Origin: M3007 sp964539805
GTDB taxonomy: Bacteria; Bacteroidota; Bacteroidia; Chitinophagales; Saprospiraceae
DNA: 64,000 nt
Reading direction: 5' to 3'
Assembly: GCA_964539805.1 (NCBI GenBank)
Contig: CAZIKN010000002.1
Coordinates: 1 to 64,000 of the forward strand
The notes beneath the pieces are model-generated. The model saw only the letters and a program-made list of their open reading frames with translations, was not told the origin of the DNA and ran no database searches. The position numbers and the translations under genes are program-made. Of the stretch, positions 50,964-60,544 are shown in pieces; the first letter of the stretch is position 1, and each line of letters begins with the position of its first letter.

Positions 50964-52250
50964 AATGCTTGGATAGCGACTAAGCCAAAGCGTATAAAAC
51001 AAATAAAAAGCCACGCCTATGGCGGTCTCTATGGTATATTCAACCAAAAAGGAAATCAAAATCATAACTTGAAAAGCCAAAAACAAATAGAATCGGCGGG
51101 TACCAGGTCTTGTAAAAGGGGCCAGAAATGCAATGAGGCTGAGCAGTAAACCAACTATTCCTGTGCTACAGAGAATATAAATAAATTGGTTGTGGGGCAA
51201 TTTGGGTTCTAAAGTGTAGTTAGGGAAGCGCGCATTGCTGATTTTTTGTACTTCCATAGGCAGGTCGCCTACACCTACACCTAACAAGGGGTTGGCTTTC
51301 CATAATTGCAGCCCTGTTTCCAATGAAACCCAGCGCTGGGCGTCAGAGTAGGAGCCTCCTTCATTTTTTTTGTATTGCTGCCAGTCGTACACCATATAGG
51401 CAATGCGATGTTGCAGGCTTGGCAGGGCGAAATAAGCTCCTACAGGAGCAAGGGTTAGGCAGATAGCAGCTAAAAAGCCCAATAGCCAACGGCGAGTGTA
51501 TATAATAAAGTATGCCACACTAAAAAAGAGGGCGGCATAGAGTGCAGCCAGGGCGCTTCTCACGGCCAATACATGAAGGCAGAGGGTCAGAAAAACCAGA
51601 GCGCCAAGGAGAGCCTTCCGTTCCCATGGCCAATGCCAGGTAAAGCGTTGTTGCCAGAGCCAGCTGCCACAAAGAATGGCTGTGGCAATAAGCAAGCTGA
51701 ACCTGATGTGATTGCGCGGTACAGGAACCGGGCGACCATGTTTAAGGTTGTGCAGCACCAGGTCAAAATTGATGATGGTATTCAACATGACACCGATACA
51801 GAGGCACACCATGGTCCATACCAAAAAATAAAGTACAAGTTTAAACTGACGCTCTGTGAGTGGGGGCAGATTGGCAAATGCAAAAGGCACAACAAAAAAA
51901 GGAATGCGCACGCGGACTTGATCCAGGCCGAAAGGAATATTAAGTGACCAAAAAAGGCTTGTTGCTGGCACCAACAACAGCAAAGAGATTAACCAATAAG
52001 ATGGTTGTCTGAAGAAATGGTGAAAACCTGTAGCAAGGCCACCTAACCAAATATTTCCCTTTTTGCCGGACAGGCCATATTGTTCAGCACGGTGCCACAA
52101 GGCTGCTGCTACTAAACCCCACATACTTACGGATAATAAAAACGGAGAAAGCAGGTTGACTGCGGCAAGCAGGCAAGCCGAGCCAAAAGCGAGATGAGAG
52201 GGTGTAAATCGCTTGGTAAAGGGGTGATTCTCAGTGTTTTTATACAACAT
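50922..52250 (-). CDS. O-antigen ligase / polymerase-like membrane protein
   Basis: 442 residues with about 11-12 hydrophobic segments. A large periplasmic loop (about 275-345) contains WVSLETGLQLWKANPLLGVGVGDLPME, the Wzy_C/O-antigen ligase signature, and PHNQFIYILCSTGIVGLLLSL. Likely joins polysaccharide to lipid A or polymerises glycans in the inner membrane. The C-terminal ~14 residues come from repeat copy B and may differ from the family tail. No capsule genes are next to it. Confidence 0.83.
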   Translation of the reverse strand: MLYKNTENHPFTKRFTPSHLAFGSACLLAAVNLLSPFLLSVSMWGLVAAALWHRAEQYGLSGKKGNIWLGGLATGFHHFFRQPSYWLISLLLLVPATSLFWSLNIPFGLDQVRVRIPFFVVPFAFANLPPLTERQFKLVLYFLVWTMVCLCIGVMLNTIINFDLVLHNLKHGRPVPVPRNHIRFSLLIATAILCGSWLWQQRFTWHWPWERKALLGALVFLTLCLHVLAVRSALAALYAALFFSVAYFIIYTRRWLLGFLAAICLTLAPVGAYFALPSLQHRIAYMVYDWQQYKKNEGGSYSDAQRWVSLETGLQLWKANPLLGVGVGDLPMEVQKISNARFPNYTLEPKLPHNQFIYILCSTGIVGLLLSLIAFLAPFTRPGTRRFYLFLAFQVMILISFLVEYTIETAIGVAFYLFYTLWLSRYPSILYQDLSDFEDYQD

Positions 52251-52292
52251 GCAAATGAGTAAATAAGCGCACAGTAAGTTTGGGGTTAAACT

Positions 52293-52329
52293 AAAAGAGC
52301 CATCACCGTTTTGTTCGGGATAGCTCTTT
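52293..52329 (-). terminator. Terminator-like hairpin after infB
   Basis: Minus-strand GAAAGAGCTATC pairs with GATGGCTCTTTT over a ~13-nt loop and is followed by TTTTAGTTT. It lies about 60 bp after the infB stop. A second, weaker hairpin is at 52353-52383. Confidence 0.6.
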
Positions 52330-52390
52330 CGGATATAATCTTAACTGAACAAAAGGACTTTTCCTTACCAGAAGGAAATCCTTAGGTTGA

Positions 52391-55300
52391 TCACAGTTTG
52401 GTTTTCACTTCATTGATCACATATGCTTCTACCACGTCGCCTGCTTTGATATCATTGAAGTTTTTAATGGTCAAGCCGCATTCCAAACCAGCCCTGACTT
52501 CTTTGGCATCTTCCTTAAAGCGTTTGAGTGAAGCGAGTTCGGCATTTTGGTTGGCATTGGCTGGATATACCACGATGCCATCGCGAATAACGCGAACATT
52601 GTAGTTTCTGCTGATTTTACCTTCTTGGACGATACAACCTGCGACAGTGCCGACTTTCGAGATTTTGTACACCTCACGGATTTCAACTTGTCCCATGATT
52701 TCTTCTTCCTTGGTTGGCTCCAACATACCTTCCATAGCAGCCTTGACTTCCTCAATGGCTTCGTAAATAATGGAGTAGGTTTTGATTTCAACACCTTCAC
52801 GCTCTGCGAGCTTGCGTGCTGTGAGTGATGGGCGTACCTGGAACCCGATAACAATAGCGTCGGATGCTGATGCGAGCATAATATCACTATCCACAATCTG
52901 TCCAACAGCCTTGTGAATGACAGACACCTGGATTTTTTCCATCGAAAGTTTGATGAGCGAATCACTAAGTGCCTCCACAGAGCCATCAAAGTCACCTTTG
53001 ACGATGAGTTTGAGTTCTTTGAAGTTACCCAAAGCAAGGCGGCGACCAATTTCCTCGAGCGAGATCCGTTTGTTGGCGCGGTTGGCTTGTTCACGGATGA
53101 TCTGTGCCCTTTTGCTGGCTATTTCTTTTGCCTGGCTTTCAGAAGCGGCTACCTTGATCTTTTCACCAGCCTGTGGCGCACCGGCCAAACCAAGTACCAA
53201 AACAGGTACTGCGGGGCCGGCTTCTTTGATTTTTTTGCCGCGCTCGTTGAACATGGCTTTTACCTTGCCTGAGAATTCGCCTGCTATAATGGGGTCGCCA
53301 TCATGGATAGTGCCGTTTTCAACAAGCATTTTGGTTACGTAGCCACGGCCTTTGTCCAGAGAAGCTTCCAATACCGTGCCTACTGCCCGACGGTTGGGGT
53401 TTGCCTTTAGCTCCAGCAATTCCGCCTCGAACAATACTTTTTCCAGCAATTTGTCAATATTCGTTCCCTTTTTAGCAGAAATATCCTGGCTTTGGTATTT
53501 GCCTCCCCATTCTTCAACGAGGAAGTTCATTTGGGCCAATTCATTTTTGATCCTTTCCGGATCGGCGCCGGGTTTATCAATTTTATTAATTGCAAACACA
53601 ATGGGGACGCCTGCGGCTTGTGCGTGGCTTATAGCTTCCCGTGATTGGGGCATGATATTGTCATCCGCAGCAATAACGATAATGGCAATATCGGTCACTT
53701 TAGCACCGCGTGCACGCATGGCTGTAAAGGCTTCGTGACCTGGAGTATCCAAAAAAGTTATCTTTTTGTTGCCTTCTACTACCACTTCGTATGCACCGAT
53801 GTGCTGCGTAATGCCGCCAGCTTCGCCACTGGCTACATTGGCATCACGGATGTAGTCCAATAAAGAGGTTTTACCGTGGTCAACGTGGCCCATAACTGTT
53901 ACAATTGGCTGACGAGGGCGTAAGTCTTTGGGGTCATCGGCTTCATCCTCTTCCACTTCCACTTGTTCTTCGGCGGAAATAAATTTGACTTCATAACCAA
54001 ACTCGCTGGAAACCACTTCAATGATTTCTGCATCCAATCGCTGGTTTATGGAGACAAATATGCCTAAAGTCATACAAGCCTTGATGATATCGGCTGGTTT
54101 TACATTGATCAGGGAGGCGAGGTCGGATACGGAAATAAACTCTGCTACTTGCAGTATTTTTTCATTGTCACCCCGTTGCATTTCAGCCAATTCTGCGCGT
54201 TCACGCATGACGTCGCGTTTGTCGCGGCGTATTTTTTGGCGTTTGCGGCTGGCTCCTGCCCCGAGGCGGGCCATGGTTTGGCGTATTTGGTTTTCGATGT
54301 CTTTTGTCGAAACCTCCTTAGGCTCATTGGTGCGGCCTCGGCCTTTATTATCGCCTTGATTGTTGGCGATTGTATTTTGTAGGTTTTCGGCAGTTATGGG
54401 TTGATTAACCCGTCTGCGGGCTCGTTTGCGCCTATTAGCATCGTTGTTGTTGCCTTGGCCCTGATTTCCACCCTGACCTTGTTGCTGACCGCCTTGTCCC
54501 TGATTTCCACCTTGACCTTGTCCACCACCTTGACGGTTACCACCTCCGCGATTATCGCCGCTTCGTTGACCGCCTTGGCCTTGGCCTCCGCCCGGGCGAT
54601 TTCCACCTCCGCGATTATCGCCGCTTCGCTGACCGCCTTGGCCTTGTTGTTGATTATGGCCTCCCTGGCGATTGCCTCCGCCGCGTTGGCCGCCGCCTTG
54701 CCTATTGTCGCCGCCTTGCCTATTGCCACTGTTTTCTTCTTTTTTAGGGGTGTCAAGGTTGATTTTACCCAATATTTTTAAGCCGCGCAGTTGCGGTGCA
54801 TCAGCGCGATAGGTATCGGATTCCGGTGGTTCATCCGCTGGACCAGGTGGCGGTGGTGGCGGCGTTTCTATTGGTAGCGCTGGTGGCGCTACAGGTATTT
54901 TTTCAGGTGTTGGGGGCTCTTCTTGCTTAGCAGTAGGCTCTTTAATGGGTATTGGAGGAGCGGGTGCTGCTGGCTTGCCCTGATTAGGCTTGGGAGCTGG
55001 CTTGGGGGGATCGAGGTCAATCCTGCCAACCACTTTTAACCCTGTTTGGGGGCGTTCTCGCGTAATCAGAGGCTGTGGTTCTTCTGGTTTAGAGATAGGC
55101 TTTTCCACAGGGAGTTCAGGCTCCGGCACAACTGGTGGCGGAGCAGGAGCTGGTGGAGGTGGCGCTGGCGCTAATGCCGGTGTTTCCTTACGCGGAGGAA
55201 GCAAAGATGGTCTTTGGGTGGGTGGAGCTGCCGGAGTGGTTGGAGTAGTGGGCGTTGCCACAATTTCTTTTCTAAGAACAGGACGTGCAAGTTTGTCCGC

Positions 55301-55480
55301 TTCTTGTTTGATAGCAAGATCCTTCTGGAACTCCTTTTGGAGCACAGCGAGCATGTCGTCTGTTATTTCAGCCGTGGGTTTCTCTTCTACCCCATTGAAG
55401 CCTTTGGATTGAAGGGTCTCGACGATGGTGTGCAAACCTACGTTGAGTTCTTTTGCTACCTTGATGAGTTTTAATGCCAT
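52391..55480 (-). CDS. infB: Translation initiation factor IF-2
   Basis: 1029 residues. GTPase that brings fMet-tRNA to the 30S subunit. N-terminal domain (about 1-50), then a Pro-rich linker (about 80-225) and a long Gly/Gln/Arg/Asn-rich stretch (about 240-350) that is disordered-looking. The G domain follows: GHVDHGKTS (about 532-540), DTPGHEAF, NKIDKPG. The C-terminal domains include the SIIYEAIEEVKAAMEGMLEP segment. The N-terminal low-complexity insert makes it longer than E. coli IF-2. No nusA/rimP is adjacent; its own TACCTTTG promoter lies at 55638-55645. Confidence 0.95.
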   Translation of the reverse strand: MALKLIKVAKELNVGLHTIVETLQSKGFNGVEEKPTAEITDDMLAVLQKEFQKDLAIKQEADKLARPVLRKEIVATPTTPTTPAAPPTQRPSLLPPRKETPALAPAPPPPAPAPPPVVPEPELPVEKPISKPEEPQPLITRERPQTGLKVVGRIDLDPPKPAPKPNQGKPAAPAPPIPIKEPTAKQEEPPTPEKIPVAPPALPIETPPPPPPGPADEPPESDTYRADAPQLRGLKILGKINLDTPKKEENSGNRQGGDNRQGGGQRGGGNRQGGHNQQQGQGGQRSGDNRGGGNRPGGGQGQGGQRSGDNRGGGNRQGGGQGQGGNQGQGGQQQGQGGNQGQGNNNDANRRKRARRRVNQPITAENLQNTIANNQGDNKGRGRTNEPKEVSTKDIENQIRQTMARLGAGASRKRQKIRRDKRDVMRERAELAEMQRGDNEKILQVAEFISVSDLASLINVKPADIIKACMTLGIFVSINQRLDAEIIEVVSSEFGYEVKFISAEEQVEVEEDEADDPKDLRPRQPIVTVMGHVDHGKTSLLDYIRDANVASGEAGGITQHIGAYEVVVEGNKKITFLDTPGHEAFTAMRARGAKVTDIAIIVIAADDNIMPQSREAISHAQAAGVPIVFAINKIDKPGADPERIKNELAQMNFLVEEWGGKYQSQDISAKKGTNIDKLLEKVLFEAELLELKANPNRRAVGTVLEASLDKGRGYVTKMLVENGTIHDGDPIIAGEFSGKVKAMFNERGKKIKEAGPAVPVLVLGLAGAPQAGEKIKVAASESQAKEIASKRAQIIREQANRANKRISLEEIGRRLALGNFKELKLIVKGDFDGSVEALSDSLIKLSMEKIQVSVIHKAVGQIVDSDIMLASASDAIVIGFQVRPSLTARKLAEREGVEIKTYSIIYEAIEEVKAAMEGMLEPTKEEEIMGQVEIREVYKISKVGTVAGCIVQEGKISRNYNVRVIRDGIVVYPANANQNAELASLKRFKEDAKEVRAGLECGLTIKNFNDIKAGDVVEAYVINEVKTKL
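54415..54740 (-). repeat. Repetitive Gly/Gln/Arg-rich region within infB (63-bp period)
   Basis: Within infB, CCACCTCCGCGATTATCGCC (plus strand) recurs at 54540 and 54603, a 63-bp period equal to 21 residues (QGQGGQRSGDNRGGG followed by NR(P/Q)GGG). Shorter degenerate units lie on either side. The region can change length by slippage. Confidence 0.8.
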
Positions 55481-55637
55481 GCAATGGTGTTAAACCTGCT
55501 TTTTTTAGAAAGCAAAGGCCATTCTAATAAAATGAGATGGCCTGATTTGAAAATATTTTGACTAATATAGCGCTTTGCGCAAAATGGGGTCCGAGATATT
55601 AGAAGGCTAATTAATTTTAAAGTTCAAAAATGCGCCG

Positions 55638-55645
55638 CAAAGGTA
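55638..55645 (-). promoter_or_regulatory. TAnnTTTG promoter for infB
   Basis: TACCTTTG on the minus strand, an exact consensus match, with about 150 nt of leader before the infB ATG. The remaining gap 55481-55701 is AT-rich without a gene. Confidence 0.6.
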
Positions 55646-55701
55646 CACTATTTACTGCAATACAGATGCTATAAACAAATGTTTTTCAATATTTTGGTTG
55701 A

Positions 55702-56322
55702 TTACTCCATTACGCCTTTCCTTTTCATCTTGTAATAATGTAACCCTGCGCCAAAAACCCAGCCTTCTTTGCCAGTCTTTGTTCGTATTTTTACCCAATA
55801 ATCGGTTACTTTTTCATATCCAAGGCTAATTTCCTCTTGTTTTTCGCTTTTTTTGTTCAAAAAAATTACTTCTTCGTTTAATTTTAGTTTTGTGATGATT
55901 TCACTTTTAAGGGATGGTTTTGATCGCACTTTCCAGCCATCAATAGTGACGTAAAGGACGGCATTTTTTTCGGTATTGGTTGATACTTTTTTATTTTCTG
56001 TTGTTGTTTGGGTGTTTTTAGTTGTAAGAGTATTGGATTCTTTAGCCTGTTGGGCGGGTTGAAGTCGAGGCAAGTTGGCACCTTGTCCTGATTTTGGGGG
56101 AGCCAAGCTGGGTTTTTCTACGTTTACAGGAACTGGGTTTTGGGTGTTAGGGACCAGGGTAGTGTCTGCTTTAGGCCTGTCATCGGGTTCTATGTCCTCG
56201 GTGAAATCACGTACACTTCGAGCTAATTCGGCGCGTTTGGCGCCACATTTTGAAAACAACCAAAGGGCGGTGCAGATCAAGAAGGTCCAAAAAATAAGGA
56301 TTTCAACTTTAGGAAATTTCAT
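55702..56322 (-). CDS. Membrane-anchored SH3-domain protein
   Basis: 206 residues. An N-terminal hydrophobic helix (VEILIFWTFLICTALWLF, about 6-23) anchors it, followed by a Pro/Thr/Gln/Asn-rich linker (about 40-115). A C-terminal bacterial SH3-like domain (about 120-200) shows VTIDGWKVRSKPSLKSEIITKL and DYWVKIRTKTGKEGWVFG. Such domains often bind peptidoglycan, so a periplasmic role is plausible. Same strand as infB but with separate promoters; divergent from dprA. Confidence 0.78.
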   Translation of the reverse strand: MKFPKVEILIFWTFLICTALWLFSKCGAKRAELARSVRDFTEDIEPDDRPKADTTLVPNTQNPVPVNVEKPSLAPPKSGQGANLPRLQPAQQAKESNTLTTKNTQTTTENKKVSTNTEKNAVLYVTIDGWKVRSKPSLKSEIITKLKLNEEVIFLNKKSEKQEEISLGYEKVTDYWVKIRTKTGKEGWVFGAGLHYYKMKRKGVME

Positions 56323-56373
56323 AGTTATGTCAGCTTTAAGGTTAAAAATGCTTTAAACGAAGCAGTAAAAAGT

Positions 56374-56404
56374 CAAAGATAATGAAAAACAATTGCTAAT
56401 TTTG
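56374..56404. promoter_or_regulatory. Divergent TAnnTTTG promoters between the SH3 gene and dprA
   Basis: TATCTTTG on the minus strand (56374-56381) points to the SH3 gene, and TAATTTTG on the plus strand (56397-56404) points to dprA, whose ATG follows at 56431. Confidence 0.6.
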
Positions 56405-56430
56405 CCTCAAAATTAAGACGAACTTCAATA

Positions 56431-57522
56431 ATGCTATACGAAATCGGTCTGACTTTACTACCTTATGTTGGACCTATCACAGCCAAGACCTTGGTCAGCT
56501 ACTGTGGAAGTGCTGAGGCTGTTTTTAGGGCATCCAAAAAAGAACTGCTCAAAATACCGGGCATCGGCAGGGCAGTGGCCGAGTCGGTGTTAACACAAAC
56601 GGTACTTTCTCAGGCAGAAAAAGAAATTGCTTTTATTGAAAAGCATGCTGTAGAAGCCATTTTTTATACGGATAACCGCTTTCCCAGCCGATTGAAACAA
56701 TGTGTGGACAGCCCTGCAATATTATATTTCAAAGGTAGTTCCGTCCAACTACTGGAGTCAGAGCGAATAGTATCCATAGTGGGCACCCGCCAGCCTACTG
56801 ACTATGGCAAGGCGGTTTGCGAGGATCTTGTTGAAGGTTTAAAAGCATACAATCCATTGATTATAAGTGGATTGGCTTTTGGTATTGATATTGCTGCCCA
56901 TCGAAAGGCCGTACAGTTAAATATGCCCAATGTGGGTGTTATGGCCAATGGCCTAAGCAGTATTTATCCTGCGGTACATCGGGGTACTGCCGTAAAAATG
57001 ACAGAAAACGGAGGTTTGCTTACAGAATTTATCTCCACGACAAAGCCAGACCGGGAAAATTTTCCAATGCGAAATCGGATCATAGCAGGTTTGTGTGATG
57101 TTCTGGTGGTGGTGCAAACTGCGCCCAGGGGAGGTTCCATCATATCGGCACAAATGGCAATTCAATATAATCGAGAGGTATGTGCAGTGCCCGGCAATAT
57201 AAAAGACCCCAAGAGTACGGGTTGCAATCAGTTGATCAAGATAGGTTCAGCACAACTGATAGAATCGGCTGAAGATATTGCCGAAGCCATGCGCTGGCCC
57301 GAACCGGGGAAGCCCCAAGTTGTTCAAAAACAATTATTTGTAGATTATTCGCCGCAAGAAAAAAAAGTTTATGACTTGATACAGGACCACCCTGAGATCC
57401 CCATTGATCTACTTTCTTCCAAGGCTCAGTTTCCTTCCGGCGAGTTGGCTTCCATTATTCTTGGCCTTGAGTTTAAGGGCATCATTCGCACCTTGCCGGG
57501 GAAGCGCTACCTGATTTCATAA
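56431..57522 (+). CDS. dprA: DNA-processing protein DprA
   Basis: 363 residues. Binds incoming single-stranded DNA and loads RecA during natural transformation. N-terminal helix-hairpin-helix-like region (about 1-70, LLKIPGIGRAVAESVL), Rossmann core with VGTRQPTDYGK (about 116-126), ISGLAFGIDIAAHRKAV (about 148-164) and MANGLSSIYP, and a C-terminal winged-helix (about 305-363). Ends overlapping the amidase gene by 6 bp on the opposite strand. No com genes are nearby. Confidence 0.93.
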   Translation: MLYEIGLTLLPYVGPITAKTLVSYCGSAEAVFRASKKELLKIPGIGRAVAESVLTQTVLSQAEKEIAFIEKHAVEAIFYTDNRFPSRLKQCVDSPAILYFKGSSVQLLESERIVSIVGTRQPTDYGKAVCEDLVEGLKAYNPLIISGLAFGIDIAAHRKAVQLNMPNVGVMANGLSSIYPAVHRGTAVKMTENGGLLTEFISTTKPDRENFPMRNRIIAGLCDVLVVVQTAPRGGSIISAQMAIQYNREVCAVPGNIKDPKSTGCNQLIKIGSAQLIESAEDIAEAMRWPEPGKPQVVQKQLFVDYSPQEKKVYDLIQDHPEIPIDLLSSKAQFPSGELASIILGLEFKGIIRTLPGKRYLIS

Positions 57523-59001
57523 ATTGGGCGTCTTACTGAACCAAGGGGCTGCCTTTTCCAATTGTCCGGCTAAGCGGAACAGCATATCTTCTTCACCCAT
57601 TCGTGCGGTAAACATCATACCAATGGGCAGTTGACTGTTTTCCTCCCAAAATAAAGGAACCGACATTGAAGGCTGGCCAGTCATGTTGGCAAATGGTGTC
57701 CAAGGCAAATACGAGTACACTTTTTGGGCCAGTTGATTTACAGCCTGTTTCATTGCGAAACCCAATCTAAAAGTGGATACCAAAGAAATCAGGACATGTT
57801 CTGTTGCAGAACTTTGCAGTTCGCCTGTTTTGATGGGGGGCTTAGGCAGCGTAGGTGTCAGGAACAAGTCATATTGTTCATGCAACAAGGCGACGCGACG
57901 ACTTACCTCGTTCCAGCGATGTTTGGCTATCGCGTATTCACCCGCCGTAAAAGCTTTTCCCAATAGATAAAGGCCAAATGTTTCAGGTTCTACATCGGAA
58001 GGGCGAACATTTCTGCCCAAATACTGGCTCATAGCAAACAGGTCAGCGGTGACTTCTCCTGCTACTACGGTAATAAAGGCTTCTGCCAGATCCTCTGGGC
58101 GGTAAGGCAGGGCTACCTCTTCTACAATGTGGCCCTCTGCTTTCAGTAAAGCAAGCGTTTCTTTTAAGGCTTTTTCACAATCAGTATGTACAGGAGCGCC
58201 CATGGTATTTTGTAATGACCAGGCAATGCGCAATGTTCCGGGATTGGTTGACACTTCTTGCAGATAGGGCTTTTGTGGTGACTGCAACAAATAAGGCTCG
58301 CCTGGGAAGGCTCCGGTTATGGCATCTAAGTACGCGGCTGAATCGCGCACGGAGCGGCTTACGCAGCCTTCGGATACGGCACCGCTCCACATTTCACCAA
58401 AACCGGGACCCAATGAAACGCGACCTCTTGAGGGCTTAAGACCAAAGAGACCACAACATGAAGCAGGAATCCTTATGCTGCCACCGCCATCGTTTGCGGT
58501 GGCCATGGGCACTATGCCTGCCGCCACCGCTGCGCCAGAGCCGCCGCTGCTTCCCCCTGGTGAATGCGCTGTATTCCAAGGATTTAGGGTAGGGCCGAAC
58601 AGTTTTGGCTCCGTAAAAGGGGTTAAGCCCAACTCAGGAGTATTGGTCTTGCCAAAAATGATAAGTCCGGCCTCCTTCATCTTGGTTGTCACATGGCTGT
58701 CCATTGCCGAAACATAAGATCTGTAGGCTCGGCTACCTGTGCATTTTGGCGTGCCTTCTACTTCGGGGCCCAAGTCCTTAACCAAAAAGGGTATCCCGGT
58801 AAAAACGGCATCCCGAGGGGGCTTTTTAGCCCAGAGCCTGGCTTGGTCATATAATTTATGTACAATAGCGTTGATTGTCGGGTTGACTTGCTCTGCCCGG
58901 GCTATTGCAATTTCCAACAATGATTCTGCTGTGATTTGGCCTGTTTTGACCATTTCTGCAAGGGACAAAGCATCGTGATTGCGGTATGTTTCAAAAGTCA
59001 T
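57517..59001 (-). CDS. Amidase signature family enzyme
   Basis: 494 residues. The core GGSSGGSGAAVAAGIVPMATANDGGGSIRIPA (about 151-182) contains the Ser-cisSer catalytic pair, with the Lys in GIPFLVKDLG (about 64-73). Hydrolyses amides; the family also holds GatA, but the absence of GatA-specific flanking motifs and the separate location from gatB point to a general amidase. Substrate unknown. Convergent with dprA (6-bp overlap of stop regions); 39 bp downstream of ribE. Confidence 0.87.
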   Translation of the reverse strand: MTFETYRNHDALSLAEMVKTGQITAESLLEIAIARAEQVNPTINAIVHKLYDQARLWAKKPPRDAVFTGIPFLVKDLGPEVEGTPKCTGSRAYRSYVSAMDSHVTTKMKEAGLIIFGKTNTPELGLTPFTEPKLFGPTLNPWNTAHSPGGSSGGSGAAVAAGIVPMATANDGGGSIRIPASCCGLFGLKPSRGRVSLGPGFGEMWSGAVSEGCVSRSVRDSAAYLDAITGAFPGEPYLLQSPQKPYLQEVSTNPGTLRIAWSLQNTMGAPVHTDCEKALKETLALLKAEGHIVEEVALPYRPEDLAEAFITVVAGEVTADLFAMSQYLGRNVRPSDVEPETFGLYLLGKAFTAGEYAIAKHRWNEVSRRVALLHEQYDLFLTPTLPKPPIKTGELQSSATEHVLISLVSTFRLGFAMKQAVNQLAQKVYSYLPWTPFANMTGQPSMSVPLFWEENSQLPIGMMFTARMGEEDMLFRLAGQLEKAAPWFSKTPNL

Positions 59002-59040
59002 GTGCTTTTCTTTAAAAAAATTAGGCGTACGGATTAAATG

Positions 59041-59637
59041 TTACCCATTCTTGTAGGCTACCAGTTGTTTGGCAATATATTTTCCAATAATATCAAACTC
59101 GATGTTTACGGGCATCCCGGCTGTCAGGCGGTGAAAATTGGTGTGCGCCCAAGTGTAGGGAATGATGGCCACGGAGAAAACATCCTCGTGCGGATCAACC
59201 ACGGTAAGACTGACTCCGTTTAGGCAAACAGAGCCTTTGTTCACCAACAAATGCTCGGGGCTGGCTTCATAGCGAAAAACAAATCGCCACGAACCACCCG
59301 TTTCCGCTACGGCCACACAAGTGGCCACCGTATCCACGTGTCCTTGTACAATATGGCCATCCAAACGTGCCCCGGCAACCATGCAACGCTCCAGGTTAAT
59401 GATATCGCCGGGTTTCCAATGACGTAAGGTGGTTCGGCTCAGTGTTTCCTCTACAGCAGTCACGGTATGCCAGCCGTCACCACAAGCCACCACTGTCAGG
59501 CAAACACCATCATGGCTAACGCTTTGATCAATTTTTAATTCACCTGAGATGGGGCTTTCAATAGTAAAATGGATGTTGGACTGCTCTTTTTCTGTTTTTG
59601 CGACAGTGCCCAATTGCTCAATAATGCCTGTAAACAT
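59041..59637 (-). CDS. ribE: Riboflavin synthase alpha chain
   Basis: 198 residues from ATG 59637, chosen because MFTGIIEQLG is the invariant N-terminus; the frame extends to 59721 but adds a non-homologous lead. Two lumazine-binding repeats: repeat 1 about 1-95, with NIHFTIESPISGELKIDQSVSHDGVCLTVV and GDIINLERCM, and repeat 2 about 96-190, with GHIVQGHVDTVA and GSVCLNGVSLTVV. Converts two dimethylribityllumazines to riboflavin. Alone here, with a TACCTTTG promoter on the minus strand at 59742-59749; no FMN riboswitch is visible. Confidence 0.93.
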   Translation of the reverse strand: MFTGIIEQLGTVAKTEKEQSNIHFTIESPISGELKIDQSVSHDGVCLTVVACGDGWHTVTAVEETLSRTTLRHWKPGDIINLERCMVAGARLDGHIVQGHVDTVATCVAVAETGGSWRFVFRYEASPEHLLVNKGSVCLNGVSLTVVDPHEDVFSVAIIPYTWAHTNFHRLTAGMPVNIEFDIIGKYIAKQLVAYKNG

Positions 59638-59741
59638 AGTATTTTTTGGGGTTATAGGTTCAATGCTCGGCTGAAATTCCATCAATTGTTTACTTTCGCT
59701 CAGTCGTGGAAATCCAGACAAGTTCTTAATGATCTTTGTGG

Positions 59742-59749
59742 CAAAGGTA
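59742..59749 (-). promoter_or_regulatory. TAnnTTTG promoter for ribE
   Basis: TACCTTTG on the minus strand, an exact consensus match about 105 bp before the ribE ATG. Confidence 0.55.
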
Positions 59750-59835
59750 ACTGTTCCTGATGGCTAAATCAAGTTGTTGTATGGTGGGGCAACGAATAAT
59801 TGCCATCATGCGCCTTTAGTACTAAAATGTAAAAG

Positions 59836-60519
59836 ATGAAAAAAACAGGAATTGTTTTACTTTTAGCCGGACTTTCCATTATGACCGCTGCGCAAGAAAA
59901 TACATTGTCTCTTGGGTTGCGCACGGGTTTGGGTTTAAGCCACATGGCTTATGGGCAAAATGGGGAAAAAGTGCCGTATCTCTACAAGAATATAAGGCAG
60001 AATGAAAGTTTTTCATTTGGCATGGAGGCACGCATGCCCATATCCACTGCTTTGGGATTGATAACCGGGATTCAATATTCAGAGCGGGGCTATGGTATGC
60101 AAATCCTTACTAAGGAAATAGTTAGATACAATTATACCTACCTGGATTATCTCGTAGGGGTTGAATACCTGTTGTATAAAAACTTGCACTTAAAAACAAG
60201 TATCGAGATCTCTAACCTCCGACAATTTTCAACAAATATCAATCTACAGGATGTGGGCGAATACAGGGTTGATCCTTCATCTCTTGCACTGGGCCTGGGC
60301 ATAGGGGCACTTTACCAGGTACACCCAAACGTTTTTGTAGCCTTACAGATGACTGCTGGAAAGTTGGGTTCCGTAATGGTTCAGTCGCCAATTAATGTAC
60401 ACCAAGCTACGTATATTGACCAATTTTATATCAACCCAATGCTATCTGTTGGTTATCGCTATCATTTTAAGTCAAAGCGAGTGGAGGAAGAAACTGACGC
60501 GGAGAATACAATAGATTGA
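59836..60519 (+). CDS. PorT-like outer-membrane protein, unknown
   Basis: 227 residues. Signal peptide MKKTGIVLLLAGLSIMTAAQ. The mature part alternates strands (TLSLGLRTGLGLSHMAYG, FSFGMEARMPISTALGLITGIQYSERGYGM, LDYLVGVEYLLYKNLHLKTSIEI, LALGLGIGALYQVHPNVFVALQM, NPMLSVGYRYHF), resembling 8-stranded PorT/outer-membrane beta-barrel proteins. The tail beyond the last strand is charged. Function unknown. Convergent with uvrC (25 bp). Confidence 0.77.
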   Translation: MKKTGIVLLLAGLSIMTAAQENTLSLGLRTGLGLSHMAYGQNGEKVPYLYKNIRQNESFSFGMEARMPISTALGLITGIQYSERGYGMQILTKEIVRYNYTYLDYLVGVEYLLYKNLHLKTSIEISNLRQFSTNINLQDVGEYRVDPSSLALGLGIGALYQVHPNVFVALQMTAGKLGSVMVQSPINVHQATYIDQFYINPMLSVGYRYHFKSKRVEEETDAENTID

Positions 60520-60544
60520 GGAGGGGCTATCCTTGGGGATTCCT

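Noticed and set aside
59640..59740. FMN riboswitch before ribE
   Set aside because: The conserved RFN core sequences are absent in the leader.
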